A stretch of 64,000 bases of DNA from an uncultured Christensenellaceae bacterium. Lineage in GTDB: Bacteria; Bacillota; Clostridia; Christensenellales; UBA3700. Shown piece after piece: positions 16,448 through 25,353 of this stretch. Each line of letters begins with the position of its first letter. Position 1 is the first letter of the stretch. A model generated the notes under the pieces. That model had not been told where the DNA came from, searched no databases, and saw only the letters and a list, made by a program, of their open reading frames with translations. The stretch covers positions 1-64,000 of the forward strand of contig CALWGZ010000011.1 in the NCBI GenBank assembly GCA_944380285.1, given 5' to 3'. Made by a program: the position numbers and the translations under genes.

Positions 16448-17013
16448 ATGTCCTCCTGGCGATGAGATCGCACGATCTTAAGAATTTTCTTTTTGAGTTT
16501 TTGCAAAGACGTATCGACTTTTTTGACCGTAACACCCAAGACTCCGGCGATCTCCTTGTAACTTTTTCCGGCAAGATAGAGGTTGAGCAGCGCCTTTTCG
16601 TCGTCCGAAAATCCGCTGTCCAAAGCCTTGGCGAGATCGCGTCCGCTCTCGCGCGATATCGCGATCTCCTCCGCGCTCATTCCCGCGCCGAGCAGCTCGT
16701 CCGCGTCGGCAAGCGGGATATACCCGTTGAGCGCCTTGTGCTTGTCGCGGTTTGCGGACTTGATGACGTCGAGCAGTCTGTTCTTGACGCATCCGGCGGC
16801 GTATGCGGCGAACGCGCCGCTCTCGGGGCGATAGGTCTTGATCGCGCGATAGAGGGCGATCATCCCCTCTTGCGCGAGGTCTTCCGAATCTCCGCCGACG
16901 AGAAAATAGCGGCGCACATTCGCGGTCACAATGCTCTTGTAACACGCCAAAAGCGTCTCGACCGCTCCCTCGTCGCCGTCTGCCGCGAGCGCGAACAATT
17001 CTTCTTCGCTCAC
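16444..17013 (-). CDS. sigH: RNA polymerase sigma factor SigH-like
   Basis: This 189-residue sigma-70 family factor has region 2 (LAQEGMIALYRAIKTYRPE, then FAAYAAGCVKNRLLDVIK) and a C-terminal region 4 helix-turn-helix (LAGKSYKEIAGVLGVTVKKV). It matches Spo0H/SigH in sequence and in neighbourhood, because mrnC, rlmB and sigH are adjacent in many Firmicutes. SigH drives the switch to sporulation or competence. The start is a GTG at 17013 that overlaps the rlmB stop (GTGA) with GGAGG six bases upstream. The longer ORF upstream is the rlmB shadow. Confidence 0.88.
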   Translation of the reverse strand: MSEEELFALAADGDEGAVETLLACYKSIVTANVRRYFLVGGDSEDLAQEGMIALYRAIKTYRPESGAFAAYAAGCVKNRLLDVIKSANRDKHKALNGYIPLADADELLGAGMSAEEIAISRESGRDLAKALDSGFSDDEKALLNLYLAGKSYKEIAGVLGVTVKKVDTSLQKLKKKILKIVRSHRQEDI

Positions 17014-17735
17014 TTCATACCTCCGCGCGCGCGGACCGCCTCGTAGCACAATATGCCGCAGGCGACGGACGCATTGAGCGAGTTGACCTTGCCGAACTGC
17101 GGGATGGACAGCGATCTGTCGCACAGCTTTGCGGTGAGGCGCGACACTCCGCTGCCCTCTCCGCCGATGACCAGCGCGATCGCGCCCGAATAGTCTGCCC
17201 CGTACATCGGCTCGCCGCCCATATCGGCGCAATAGACCTTGAAAAATTCCTCTTTGAGACGGCGTATCGCGTCGTTGACGTTGCCCACCTTTGCGACCTT
17301 GACGTGCGCCGCCGCGCCGGCGGACACGCGGATCACCGTCGCGTTGACGGACGCACTGCGGCGAGACGGAATGATGACCCCGTCCACGCCCGCGCACTCG
17401 GCGACGCGCAGTATGCTGCCGAGATTGTGCGGATCCTCGACGCCGTCCAGAACGAGCAAAAACGGCGCGGCGTCCTTGCCTCTGTTCAGCGCGGCGAGCT
17501 GTTCGAAATCGGTATATTCAAACTCCTCCCCGACCGCGATCACGCCCTGATGGCGCACCCCTTCGGACAGCCTGTCCAAAGCCTGTCTCTCTTCAAAGCG
17601 CACGGGCACGCGCCTCTCGCGCGCGGCGGACACGAGTTTGTCCATGTCGTGCGCGCCCTTGGCGACGTAAAGTTGCTTGATCGCTACGCCTGCCGAGAGC
17701 GCCTCGGCAACGGCGTTTTTGCCCGCTATGATCAT
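17010..17735 (-). CDS. rlmB: 23S rRNA 2'-O-ribose methyltransferase RlmB (SpoU family)
   Basis: The SPOUT-fold enzyme methylates G2251 of 23S rRNA with SAM. It has an N-terminal substrate-binding segment (MIIAGKNAVAEAL), then the SpoU motifs LDGVEDPHNLGSILR, LVIGGEGSGVSRL and the C-terminal LNASVACGILCYE knot. The 241-residue length is normal. ATG 17735 has AAAGGAG upstream and overlaps the thyX stop by ATGA; the longer upstream ORF is spurious. Confidence 0.93.
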   Translation of the reverse strand: MIIAGKNAVAEALSAGVAIKQLYVAKGAHDMDKLVSAARERRVPVRFEERQALDRLSEGVRHQGVIAVGEEFEYTDFEQLAALNRGKDAAPFLLVLDGVEDPHNLGSILRVAECAGVDGVIIPSRRSASVNATVIRVSAGAAAHVKVAKVGNVNDAIRRLKEEFFKVYCADMGGEPMYGADYSGAIALVIGGEGSGVSRLTAKLCDRSLSIPQFGKVNSLNASVACGILCYEAVRARGGMK

Positions 17736-18463
17736 TTGAGCTCCTTTCTGCGCGCGCGGACTTCGTCGGGCTTGCCGCACGACATCTTGCCCTCCGAGCA
17801 CGGACCGGACACGCAGGACGGACCGCTCGCCGAGAACAGCATCGGCGCGACTTCGCTGACGAGAGCGAGCATCTGCCATGCGACCTCGCGGATCTCCCAC
17901 TGCGCGCGGTTGCAGCAGCGCAGACGGAAAAAGTGCATCAATTCGCGCGCGTTCATCGTGACGACCATCTTGGTCTCCGCGGCGTTGGGCAGCACAAAAC
18001 GCGCGTCCTCGTTGGACTTTTCGCACGCGCCGCCGAGCAGCGTCTGCCACTCCGAGTACCAGCCCTGTATCTCGTCCATCTGTGCGCGGAACTTGGCGGC
18101 GTATTCTTCGCCGAGCGCCTCGATCGCCGGGGGGATGACATAGTTGAACGTCTCCTCTCCGCTTGCCGAGACATAGCGCTGGGACTTGACCGAAAAGCTC
18201 GCGATGCGGTGGCGTGTGATCTGCGCAAGCAGAGCGCGCGACACGCCCTCTATGCCGAACGTGAACGAAGCGTGTTCGATGGGCGACAGATGGCTCATCG
18301 AGACGAGACGCTGCAAAAATTTGGACACGTCCTTGCTGTCCACGCCCTGTTTGAGATCGCCGATGTCGGCGTCGCTGTAACAGAGTTTCGCGGCGAGCGC
18401 GACCACCTTTTCGGGGTCGGGCGTATAGTCGAGCAAGACTACTTTCGGTTTGACTTGGGGCAT
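17732..18463 (-). CDS. thyX: Flavin-dependent thymidylate synthase ThyX
   Basis: ThyX makes dTMP from dUMP with FAD, NADPH and methylene-tetrahydrofolate. The 243-residue protein contains the ThyX signature RHRIASFSVKSQR (84-96, pattern RHR-x7-S-x-R) and C-terminal contacts near MNARELMHFFRLRCC. No thyA is visible in the window. It is the first gene of the chain thyX-rlmB-sigH-nitroreductase, in which each stop overlaps the next start. Confidence 0.95.
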   Translation of the reverse strand: MPQVKPKVVLLDYTPDPEKVVALAAKLCYSDADIGDLKQGVDSKDVSKFLQRLVSMSHLSPIEHASFTFGIEGVSRALLAQITRHRIASFSVKSQRYVSASGEETFNYVIPPAIEALGEEYAAKFRAQMDEIQGWYSEWQTLLGGACEKSNEDARFVLPNAAETKMVVTMNARELMHFFRLRCCNRAQWEIREVAWQMLALVSEVAPMLFSASGPSCVSGPCSEGKMSCGKPDEVRARRKELK

Positions 18464-18522
18464 AGTGACTCCTTTGCGCGCATGCGCATCATTTGTATGA
18501 TTCTATGATATACCGAAATCAC

Positions 18523-18548
18523 AAAAAAAGCAACCCAAACGGGTCGCT
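18523..18548 (-). terminator. Terminator of the aldolase-mrnC unit
   Basis: AGCGACCC-GTTT-GGGTTGCT followed by TTTTTTT on the minus strand. The hairpin begins at the mrnC stop codon. Confidence 0.88.
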
Positions 18549-18973
18549 CAATCGGAACAAACGTCAAACGCCGCGTCGAGCAGCTCGTCCAGCCTGTCCG
18601 TCCTGCCTGTGAGATAGAGAAAACCGAACACCGCCTCGAGCCCCGTCGCCGAGTGATATTCGGCGATCGACGCGTGCTTTGCCGCGCTACCGACGTGAGA
18701 GTTGCGCGCCCTCAAAAAGATCGCTCTCTCCTCGTCGTCAAACCTCTCGTTGAGCGCGGCTGCCGCCTTCGCCTGCGAAGTCGCCCTCGCCTGTCCCGAG
18801 ACGAGCGTGTGCAATTTGCCCGCCTTTGCGTGCGACGACGACGCCAGCCTTGCCCGCAGATAGAGCATCTGCACGCCGTCGCCGACATAGGCGAGCACGA
18901 GCGGATTGAGCTCGCGCGCCTCTGCGGGCGTCAACGCCTTGCCGAAGCGCGGCGAAAACCCGTCAAGCGCCAT
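18548..18973 (-). CDS. mrnC: Mini-ribonuclease III MrnC
   Basis: MrnC is the stand-alone RNase III catalytic domain that matures 23S rRNA in Firmicutes. In this 141-residue protein LAYVGDGVQMLYLR matches the conserved start, and RNSHVG and YHSATGLEAVFGFLYL match the acidic catalytic block. There is no double-stranded RNA binding domain, as expected. Its start overlaps the end of the aldolase gene by 11 bases, so a housekeeping RNase is translationally attached to the sugar cluster. Confidence 0.92.
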   Translation of the reverse strand: MALDGFSPRFGKALTPAEARELNPLVLAYVGDGVQMLYLRARLASSSHAKAGKLHTLVSGQARATSQAKAAAALNERFDDEERAIFLRARNSHVGSAAKHASIAEYHSATGLEAVFGFLYLTGRTDRLDELLDAAFDVCSD

Positions 18974-19619
18974 ATTTCGACTTGAAGTAGTCGAAGAGCA
19001 ACTCGTCGCTGTAAGTCTTTTGACCGGTCGCTTCGAGCGTCTTTTGCTCGATGTACTGCTTGCAGCTGCGCTCCATGATACGGATGATCTCGAACGCCTC
19101 GTCCATATCCCTGCCCGCGCAGAACACGCCGTGATTTGCCATAAAGCAGGCGTTGCGCCCCTGCATAGCGGCGACGGTGCCGTTGCGCAGCTTTTTGGTG
19201 CCGGGCAGCCCGTACGCGCCGACGCGTGCGCTGCCGCCGACGAGTTTTTGCATCTCGTCGCTCATCACCGGCAGTTCGACGCGAGCGGACGCGAACACCG
19301 AACACCACACCGGATGCGAGTGGATGGTCGCGTTGATCTCGGAACGCGCCGCCATGATCGCCGCGTGTATCTTGCGCTCGCTGGTCGGTTTTTTGCCGTC
19401 GCTCCAGACGGACGGATCGCTGATCTGCACGATCGGCATATCCTCGGGCTGCAATGCGACATAGTCGAGCCCCGTCGGGGTGACGAGCATGTGATCGTCA
19501 TCAAGCCTGACCGCGGTGTTGCCCCAAGTGCCCTGCACGAGATTCTCGGCGAGCAGCGCGACTCCGCTGTCCTTGATGACTTGACGCAGTCTCTTTTCTT
19601 CCTCTTTGTCCCATGCCAT
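18963..19619 (-). CDS. Class II aldolase/adducin-family enzyme
   Basis: This 218-residue protein is of the fuculose/rhamnulose phosphate aldolase and ribulose-5-phosphate 4-epimerase family. The metal site is complete: E81 in TSER, H100 and H102 in IHSHPVW, and H163 in ANHGVF. The GTWGNTAVR loop near residue 30 matches the phosphate-binding segment. The substrate is unknown. It follows a degenerate paralogue and an FGGY kinase, so it probably cleaves or epimerises the sugar phosphate that the kinase makes. Confidence 0.85.
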   Translation of the reverse strand: MAWDKEEEKRLRQVIKDSGVALLAENLVQGTWGNTAVRLDDDHMLVTPTGLDYVALQPEDMPIVQISDPSVWSDGKKPTSERKIHAAIMAARSEINATIHSHPVWCSVFASARVELPVMSDEMQKLVGGSARVGAYGLPGTKKLRNGTVAAMQGRNACFMANHGVFCAGRDMDEAFEIIRIMERSCKQYIEQKTLEATGQKTYSDELLFDYFKSKYGA

Positions 19620-19620
19620 A

Positions 19621-20244
19621 TCAGTCGCCCTCCCTTTGGGAAATGTTCTCTTGGTTGGTCTTGCTGTACTTCTTCTTGTAGACGAAGCGCATCAGCTTGG
19701 CTTCGAGCGTATTGATGACCTTGCAACCGCCGACTACACTGCCGCAGACGAAGACGTGCGCCGCCTTGTCGAGCACGAGCGCACAGGTGTACGCCTCGTC
19801 CATAGTGCGGCCCGAAGTCAACGCGCCGCCGCCGGCTATGAGGCAGGAATTGCGCCCCTTGACCGCCTTGATCACGTCGGCGACTTCCGCGCTCTTGCTC
19901 GTCTTGCAGGTCGTGCCGACGATCTGAGCCATGTCGTCGATGACCGCCGGGATGGTCGCCTTCGCCTCTGCGACAGCGCGCACATACGCGGGGTGAGTGA
20001 TCATGACCGCGTTGATGTCCTCGCGCGTCGCGAACAACTCGCCGAGCAGAGCGTTCTGTCCCGAACGGTCGTCCGCCTTGACTTCGACCAACTTGTCCTC
20101 GGTCAGCTCCGCAAACGGCGCGGCGTTTTTCACAAAGCCGCCCTTGGAGCGCATCGCGATGACGTCGCCGTCGCCGCAAAGCCTTTCCGAAACCGCCTTT
20201 TGCGCATAGTCGCACATGGTGGCGGCGAGCTTTTTGTCAATCAT
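19621..20244 (-). CDS. Degenerate class II aldolase paralogue, metal site lost
   Basis: The 207-residue protein aligns with the next gene along most of its length. The HSHP motif has become ITHP, so only one of the two histidines remains (H84). The ANHG motif has become AGGG, and the acidic ligand segment SER is replaced. With most zinc ligands gone it is unlikely to be catalytic on its own. A structural or regulatory subunit of the intact neighbour is plausible. It overlaps the kinase gene by eight bases and stops one base before the intact aldolase. Confidence 0.75.
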   Translation of the reverse strand: MIDKKLAATMCDYAQKAVSERLCGDGDVIAMRSKGGFVKNAAPFAELTEDKLVEVKADDRSGQNALLGELFATREDINAVMITHPAYVRAVAEAKATIPAVIDDMAQIVGTTCKTSKSAEVADVIKAVKGRNSCLIAGGGALTSGRTMDEAYTCALVLDKAAHVFVCGSVVGGCKVINTLEAKLMRFVYKKKYSKTNQENISQREGD

Positions 20245-21778
20245 CTTCTCCTCCTCCGAACCTCAGCGCGTTCGCCTTGTAATAGGTGCGTTTGAGGCTC
20301 TTGTAAAGTCGTTTGTAGGTGGCGAACATCTCGTCGTAGATGTAGCCGTTCGCCGGGTTGGGGCGATAGGTCTTGTTTTCTTTGACGAACTGTTTGGCGC
20401 TCTCAAAGCTCTCGAGTTCGCCAAGTCCGATCAGCGCGATGATCGCCGCGCCCAAAGCGCCGGCGTTGCGCGGATTGTCTACGACCGCAAACTCCGCGCG
20501 CGTGATATCCGCGATGATCTGCATCCACGCGTCGTCGAGCGCGCCGCCGCCGATGATGCGGAATTGGCGGCAGTGGAAGCCGTAATCCTTCTCGAAATTC
20601 TCGAGGATCCATCTCAGATTGTAGCCGATGCCCTCGTAGACGGCGCGCATCAAATGCTCGCGCGTATGCTCGGGTCCGATGTTGAAAAGCGTCGCCCTCG
20701 TGGTCGTCGACGACACCGGGCATCTCTCGCCCAACATCCACGGCGTGCACAACAGGTGGTCCGACCCGGGAGGGATCGTCTCTATGACCTTGTCCATATA
20801 GGAATAGATGCCATCGCCGAGTTCCTTTTGCTCCTGACGGAAGAATTGGTCGATCAGCCACTGGATGTTGCTGCCCGCCGCCTCGGTGATGCCGACGATG
20901 AGGTTCATGTTGATGTCCGCGCTCTGTATCGCCGACGCGCCGTGCTTGAACTGTGTCTTGTCCCTGGACGCGGCGCCGACCCAGGCGGAAGTGCCGAGAT
21001 AGATGTGGATGTCGCCGTCGCTGTTCATGCCCGAACCTATGCACGCGCTCTGCGTGTCGTCGCAGCCGCCGAACACCGGCGTGCCGGGATCGAGTCCCAT
21101 CTCCTGCGCCGCCTGTTCGGTCAATCCCGAGCCGATCTGATCGGTGCTTTTGACGAGCGGCGGCAGCTTTTTCATGTCAAGCCCCGTCAGCGACAGCACG
21201 GACATCCATTGCTTCTTTTTGAGGTCGAGCCCATAGCTGGACGCGCCGCTGTATTCGGCGACCATTTCGCCCGTGCACTTGAATTTGAGATAGCCGTTGA
21301 CGTCGAGGAAATACTTGGTGCTGTTGTAGACGTCGGGGCGCTCTTCTTTGAGCCAGATCAGCTTGGCGACGACGTCCTTGCCCATGATCGGCGTACCGGC
21401 GACGAGAGTGAACAGCCTCTTGCCGCCGAGCTTGCGCATGATCGAACGCGCCTGCTTCTCCGCCCTGCCGTCGACCCAAGTGATGTTGTTGTGCAGCACG
21501 TTGCCCCATTGATCGATGGGGATGATGCCCATCGCCTGCGTCGAAAAGACTATGCCCTTGACCTCGTCCGGCTTGATGCCAGAAAGCTCAACGACGGCGC
21601 GCGTCGACTTGCAGACCGCCTCCCAATATTCCGCCGGATCCTGTTCGACGAAACTCGGGCTGGGGTAGTAGGTCGGATAGGGCGCGGTGTTTGTCGCGAC
21701 GATCTTGCCGTCAAAGTCGACGAGGACCGCCTTGTCCGAACTTGTGCCCATGTCGTGGGCGATGATATACTTTCCCAT
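20237..21778 (-). CDS. FGGY-family carbohydrate kinase
   Basis: This 513-residue two-domain kinase resembles xylulokinase and L-ribulokinase. The N-terminal phosphate loop is HDMGTSSDKAV, the catalytic aspartate region is FGGCDDTQSACIG, and the second ATP loop is LGTSAWVG. RIIGGGALDDAWMQIIAD is the FGGY signature 2 block. It phosphorylates a sugar or polyol that cannot be named from sequence. AAAGGTG lies before the ATG. It leads the kinase-aldolase-aldolase-mrnC unit. Confidence 0.9.
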   Translation of the reverse strand: MGKYIIAHDMGTSSDKAVLVDFDGKIVATNTAPYPTYYPSPSFVEQDPAEYWEAVCKSTRAVVELSGIKPDEVKGIVFSTQAMGIIPIDQWGNVLHNNITWVDGRAEKQARSIMRKLGGKRLFTLVAGTPIMGKDVVAKLIWLKEERPDVYNSTKYFLDVNGYLKFKCTGEMVAEYSGASSYGLDLKKKQWMSVLSLTGLDMKKLPPLVKSTDQIGSGLTEQAAQEMGLDPGTPVFGGCDDTQSACIGSGMNSDGDIHIYLGTSAWVGAASRDKTQFKHGASAIQSADINMNLIVGITEAAGSNIQWLIDQFFRQEQKELGDGIYSYMDKVIETIPPGSDHLLCTPWMLGERCPVSSTTTRATLFNIGPEHTREHLMRAVYEGIGYNLRWILENFEKDYGFHCRQFRIIGGGALDDAWMQIIADITRAEFAVVDNPRNAGALGAAIIALIGLGELESFESAKQFVKENKTYRPNPANGYIYDEMFATYKRLYKSLKRTYYKANALRFGGGEDD

Positions 21779-21810
21779 AATTCACCTTTGCGGATCCCCG
21801 CTTATAATTC

Positions 21811-21852
21811 GAAAAAGGGGTCGCTCGTGCGCTTTTGCACACGGGCAACCCC
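21811..21852 (-). terminator. Strong hairpin between aminotransferase and kinase
   Basis: A 16-base imperfect stem (GGGGTTGCCCGTGTGC with GCGCACGAGCGACCCC) around AAAA is followed by TTTTT on the minus strand. It should end most aminotransferase transcripts; read-through would feed the kinase operon. Confidence 0.85.
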
Positions 21853-21867
21853 GGTCCCTATCTTAGA

Positions 21868-23466
21868 TTATTGATTCTTTCTCGCGGCGATCGCGGCAGC
21901 CTTTTTCGCCTCTTTTTCGGCGCGATATCTCGCGACCTGCTTCTCCATCGGCTCGGTGCGCTCCTTGACGAGAGCGAACACTTGGTCGAACTTGCCGAGC
22001 GCGTCGTCGATGACCTCGTCGGTGTCCGCCATCGAGGTGTACAGTCTGCTGCCGGCGAGTGTGACAATGCCGTGAGACATATACGCCGCGCCCATGTGCT
22101 CCATCGCCTCTTTGCGGACCATGATCATGTCCTTCATCTTGAGCACGCTGAGCAGCTTGAGGATGTTCATCGACGAGAAGTCGTAACTCATCGCGCCGGT
22201 GCATTCGAGGTGGACGATCGAGCCTTGGTTGTACGCGACATAGGGCAGCTCGTACTTTTCGATCAACTTGACGAGCCCGTCGGTCAATCTGTCGCCGGCG
22301 CGTCCCGCCTTGACGCAGGCGTCGTTCTTTGCGATCTCCTTGATCGCGACATAGCCTGCCATCGCGGACAGCGGGTTAGCCGCCAAAGTGCCGCCGACGT
22401 AAGCCTTCTTCGCGCCGCCGGCAACGCCCGCCGCCATCAGGTCGACGAGGTCGCGTCTGCCGCCTACGCCGCCCGCAGCGGGATAGCCGCCCGCGACGAT
22501 CTTGCCGAAGATGGTCAAGTCGGGTCTCACGTCGAACAGACCCTGCGCGCCGCCGAGACCAACTCTGAATCCGGTGACGACTTCGTCGAAGATGAAGATG
22601 CAGCCGTACTTGTCGCACAGCGCCCTGACGCCCTTGTTGTAGTCCCAATCGACGGGTCTGGTGCCCGATTCGGGTCCGACCGGCTCGACGATGACCGCAG
22701 CGGTGCCGCCGCGCAGCTTGTTGAGTTTGAGATAGTCTTCAAGCATATTGAGGTCGTTGGGTCTGACCTCGTCGACGACGGAGAAGATGACGTTGGGGAT
22801 GCCGAACGACTCGAGGAACTGTCTGGTGCCGGGCACTTTGAGTCCGTAGACCATCTGATCGGACCAGCCGTGATATGCGCCGCCGATCTTGATGACTCTC
22901 TTCTTCTTGGTCGCGCATCTCGCGATACGGATCGCAGCCATGACCGACTCGGTGCCGCTTCCGAGCATACGGAATTTCTCGACATAGGGCATGTGCTTGT
23001 TGATCTCCTTCGCGATCAGCAGTTCCGCCTCGTGGAACAGACCGGTGACGGGTCCGCACTCCTTGATCAGCTTGATCGCCTCTTCCTGCACCGCCGGGAA
23101 GTTGCTGCCCAAAATGGTCGGGCCGCCCGCCTGCAAGAAGTCGATGTACTTGTTGCCGTCGATGTCGGTGAGGTATGCCCCCTCCGCCTTGGTCATGCAC
23201 ATCGGGAAGGGCTTGTTGAAGGCGAGGTTGTGCTGAACGCCGCCCGGGATATACTTTTTGGCTTCCGCGGTGATCTCCTTGGACTTGGCGCACTTGACGT
23301 CATAGTATTCGGAGCATATCTTTTTGTATTCCTCTTCGGGAATGCTGTAAATATTCTTATCGGTGAGTTCTTTGAGACTTTGATTGATCTCTTGAGCGTT
23401 TGCCCAGCGCGTGACGCCGTAATGCGCCTCAGCCTTGCCGGGAAGAGCGGTATAAGTTACCTTCAT
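21868..23466 (-). CDS. Class III PLP aminotransferase (glutamate-1-semialdehyde mutase-like)
   Basis: Fold-type I PLP enzyme of the class III family. Residues show YIPGGVQHN, GSGTESVMAAIRIAR, the FDEVVTGFR cofactor aspartate and the lysine in FGKIVAGGYP. It resembles HemL but is 532 residues, about 100 longer, with an N-terminal extension of about 70 residues and a charged Lys/Ala-rich C-terminal tail. No other tetrapyrrole genes are nearby. Next to a sugar kinase and aldolases it more likely acts on an amino-sugar or amino-acid-type substrate; this is inference. Confidence 0.85.
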   Translation of the reverse strand: MKVTYTALPGKAEAHYGVTRWANAQEINQSLKELTDKNIYSIPEEEYKKICSEYYDVKCAKSKEITAEAKKYIPGGVQHNLAFNKPFPMCMTKAEGAYLTDIDGNKYIDFLQAGGPTILGSNFPAVQEEAIKLIKECGPVTGLFHEAELLIAKEINKHMPYVEKFRMLGSGTESVMAAIRIARCATKKKRVIKIGGAYHGWSDQMVYGLKVPGTRQFLESFGIPNVIFSVVDEVRPNDLNMLEDYLKLNKLRGGTAAVIVEPVGPESGTRPVDWDYNKGVRALCDKYGCIFIFDEVVTGFRVGLGGAQGLFDVRPDLTIFGKIVAGGYPAAGGVGGRRDLVDLMAAGVAGGAKKAYVGGTLAANPLSAMAGYVAIKEIAKNDACVKAGRAGDRLTDGLVKLIEKYELPYVAYNQGSIVHLECTGAMSYDFSSMNILKLLSVLKMKDMIMVRKEAMEHMGAAYMSHGIVTLAGSRLYTSMADTDEVIDDALGKFDQVFALVKERTEPMEKQVARYRAEKEAKKAAAIAARKNQ

Positions 23467-23504
23467 AATTGCCTCCTTAAAGCCAAGATTTGGTTTATAC
23501 GTCT

Positions 23505-23534
23505 ATTTTATCACAACATTTTCGCGAGTGTCAA
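23505..23534 (-). promoter_or_regulatory. Aminotransferase promoter
   Basis: TTGACA (23529-23534), 18 bases, TAAAAT (23505-23510), followed by AAGGAGG before the ATG. The rest of the 308-base gap to the divergent peptidase gene shows nothing else but that gene's promoter. Confidence 0.7.
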
Positions 23535-23720
23535 TATTTATAAATTTTTTTTACGCCCCAAATGCGCCCGATAGGTGAATTAAGCTACAAAAACGCCCCG
23601 TTGATGCATCAATTGCGCTTTTCGTCCGCCGGGAATTTCCTCCGGGTTTTCATGCCGCCTCAAACGGCGTCTCTGCGGCAAAAAAAATTAAAAAAGCGTG
23701 AAAAAGTTTGGGCGAACACG

Positions 23721-23749
23721 TTGTCGCGGCGCAAGCCGTATGATATAAT
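23721..23749 (+). promoter_or_regulatory. M28 peptidase promoter
   Basis: TTGTCG (23721-23726), 17 bases, TATAAT (23744-23749), then AAGGAG before the ATG at 23776. Confidence 0.65.
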
Positions 23750-23775
23750 AATGAAAAAGCTTAAGGAGCAGGAAA

Positions 23776-25047
23776 ATGAACGAGAAACAAGAGTACGGCA
23801 AGTTCGTCTACGACTTTGCCGCAAAGGTGATCGACGCCACCGGTCCCCGTCTGCCGGGATCTCCCGAGGAGGCGCAGGGCGCCGCGATGATCGCGGACGA
23901 GCTCGAGCGCATATCGGGCAAGCCGTCCACCGTCGAAAAGTTCACCATGGCGCCGCGCGCGTCGATCGCCGCGATCCCGATACTCGGGCTACTCGGCATC
24001 ATCTCTTTCGTGTTGTTTTATGTCTCGCCGATCGCGAGCCTTATCTCGACCGTGTTCACGTTGATCCTCGCGATCGTACAGGTCTTCACCTACTCGGCGA
24101 AACTCGACTTTTTGTTCAAAAAAGAGCCGTCTCAAAACGTCTACAACACCTTTGAGCCGCTCAGCGGCAACGTCAAGCGCACGATCATACTCTCCGCGCA
24201 CAACGACAGCAGCTGGTGCTGGCAGCTTTCGGTCAAAAACCCCAAGACCGCGATCCCCAAAACGGTGATCGGCGTGGTCAGCGTGCTGGCGATATTGGTG
24301 ATGAGCGTGATTGCGCTCTGCCTCGGGATGTACAGCTTCCTCTACATAGGCGAGCTGGCGACCGCCGAAGAGTTGAGCGGAGTTCAGATCTTCTCGATCG
24401 TACTCTACATCCTGCCGGTGCTCTGCCTGCCCGGGTGCTATTGGCTGTGCCAATATGTGTCGTGGGACAAGTCCAAGGCGTCGCCGGGCGCGATGGACAA
24501 TTTGACGGGCACGGGACTTTATATCGCATTGCTCAAATACTTTTACGCACATCCCGAAAAGGCGCCTGCCGACTGCCGCATAATCGCCGCCGGCATGGGC
24601 GCGGAAGAGGCGAGCCTCAAAGGCGCGATGGACTTTGTCAAGCGCCACAAGGGCGACCCGTCGCTGATGGGCGAACGCACCTATGTGCTCAACCTCGATT
24701 CCTTCCGCGACCGCCCCTACTTCTCGGTGATCATGGGCGACGCGTGGCTGGGCTCCAAATTCGATCCCGATCTTCGCGACGTCGCGCTCAAAGTCATGAA
24801 CGAGATGGGTCTTGAACCCAAGATCATGCTCAATCCGGCAGGCGGATGCGACTCCACCCCGTTCATTCGCGCGGGCGTCAAGACGATCACGCTGTGCGCG
24901 CAAAACCCGACGACGACGGAATACTACCACACCTTCAACGACACCATAGACGGGCTCGACCAAACGGTGCTTGAAGACGCGTTCGAAATGGTGCTGAAGA
25001 TCGTCGACGAGACCGCAAAAATGGACGAAGCGAGACATTCGGACTGA
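23776..25047 (+). CDS. Membrane-embedded M28-family metallopeptidase
   Basis: The 423-residue protein combines an M28 aminopeptidase fold with two inserted membrane hairpins (about 62-105 and 162-226). All five di-zinc ligands can be placed: H142 (SAHNDS), D241 (AMDNLTG), E277/E278 (GAEEAS), D308 (NLDSF) and H385 (YYHTFND). It therefore looks active. Its substrate, perhaps peptides at the membrane, is unknown. It is monocistronic with its own promoter and terminator. Confidence 0.85.
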   Translation: MNEKQEYGKFVYDFAAKVIDATGPRLPGSPEEAQGAAMIADELERISGKPSTVEKFTMAPRASIAAIPILGLLGIISFVLFYVSPIASLISTVFTLILAIVQVFTYSAKLDFLFKKEPSQNVYNTFEPLSGNVKRTIILSAHNDSSWCWQLSVKNPKTAIPKTVIGVVSVLAILVMSVIALCLGMYSFLYIGELATAEELSGVQIFSIVLYILPVLCLPGCYWLCQYVSWDKSKASPGAMDNLTGTGLYIALLKYFYAHPEKAPADCRIIAAGMGAEEASLKGAMDFVKRHKGDPSLMGERTYVLNLDSFRDRPYFSVIMGDAWLGSKFDPDLRDVALKVMNEMGLEPKIMLNPAGGCDSTPFIRAGVKTITLCAQNPTTTEYYHTFNDTIDGLDQTVLEDAFEMVLKIVDETAKMDEARHSD

Positions 25048-25070
25048 GTCGACTGCAACGCAAAATTTGT

Positions 25071-25100
25071 CCCCGAGGCTTGTCCTCGGGGCTTTTGTTT
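25071..25100 (+). terminator. M28 peptidase terminator
   Basis: CCCCGAGG-CTTGT-CCTCGGGG then CTTTTGTTT. The 305-base gap from 25048 to 25353 otherwise holds only the glycosyltransferase terminator and small GC hairpins. Confidence 0.85.
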
Positions 25101-25315
25101 GCAACGAACATGCCTGCAAGTGCAAAACCTCGGCAAAATGAAGATGAAATGCCTTAAACCGTTTTGATGAAATATGCGACAAGTCAACGCAGAAGCCGTA
25201 ACGCCTCTGCCGGCAAACGCCGCCGTCAGCGGCAATGCCGCAAACCGCAAGATTCAATTATCGTAGAGCGCAACGCTTGTGAAGAACATGATGCGCACGG
25301 CGCGCACTCATACGA

Positions 25316-25347
25316 TCAAAAATCGGGCGACGGCTGCCGCCGTCGCC
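25316..25347 (-). terminator. Glycosyltransferase gene terminator
   Basis: Minus-strand GGCGACGGC-GGCA-GCCGTCGCC followed by CGATTTTTG. Confidence 0.8.
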
Positions 25348-25353
25348 TTCGCG

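Noticed and set aside
21868-23466. Aminotransferase as authentic HemL of haem synthesis
   Set aside because: About 100 residues too long, no hem genes nearby and placed with sugar kinase and aldolases; only family-level naming is safe.
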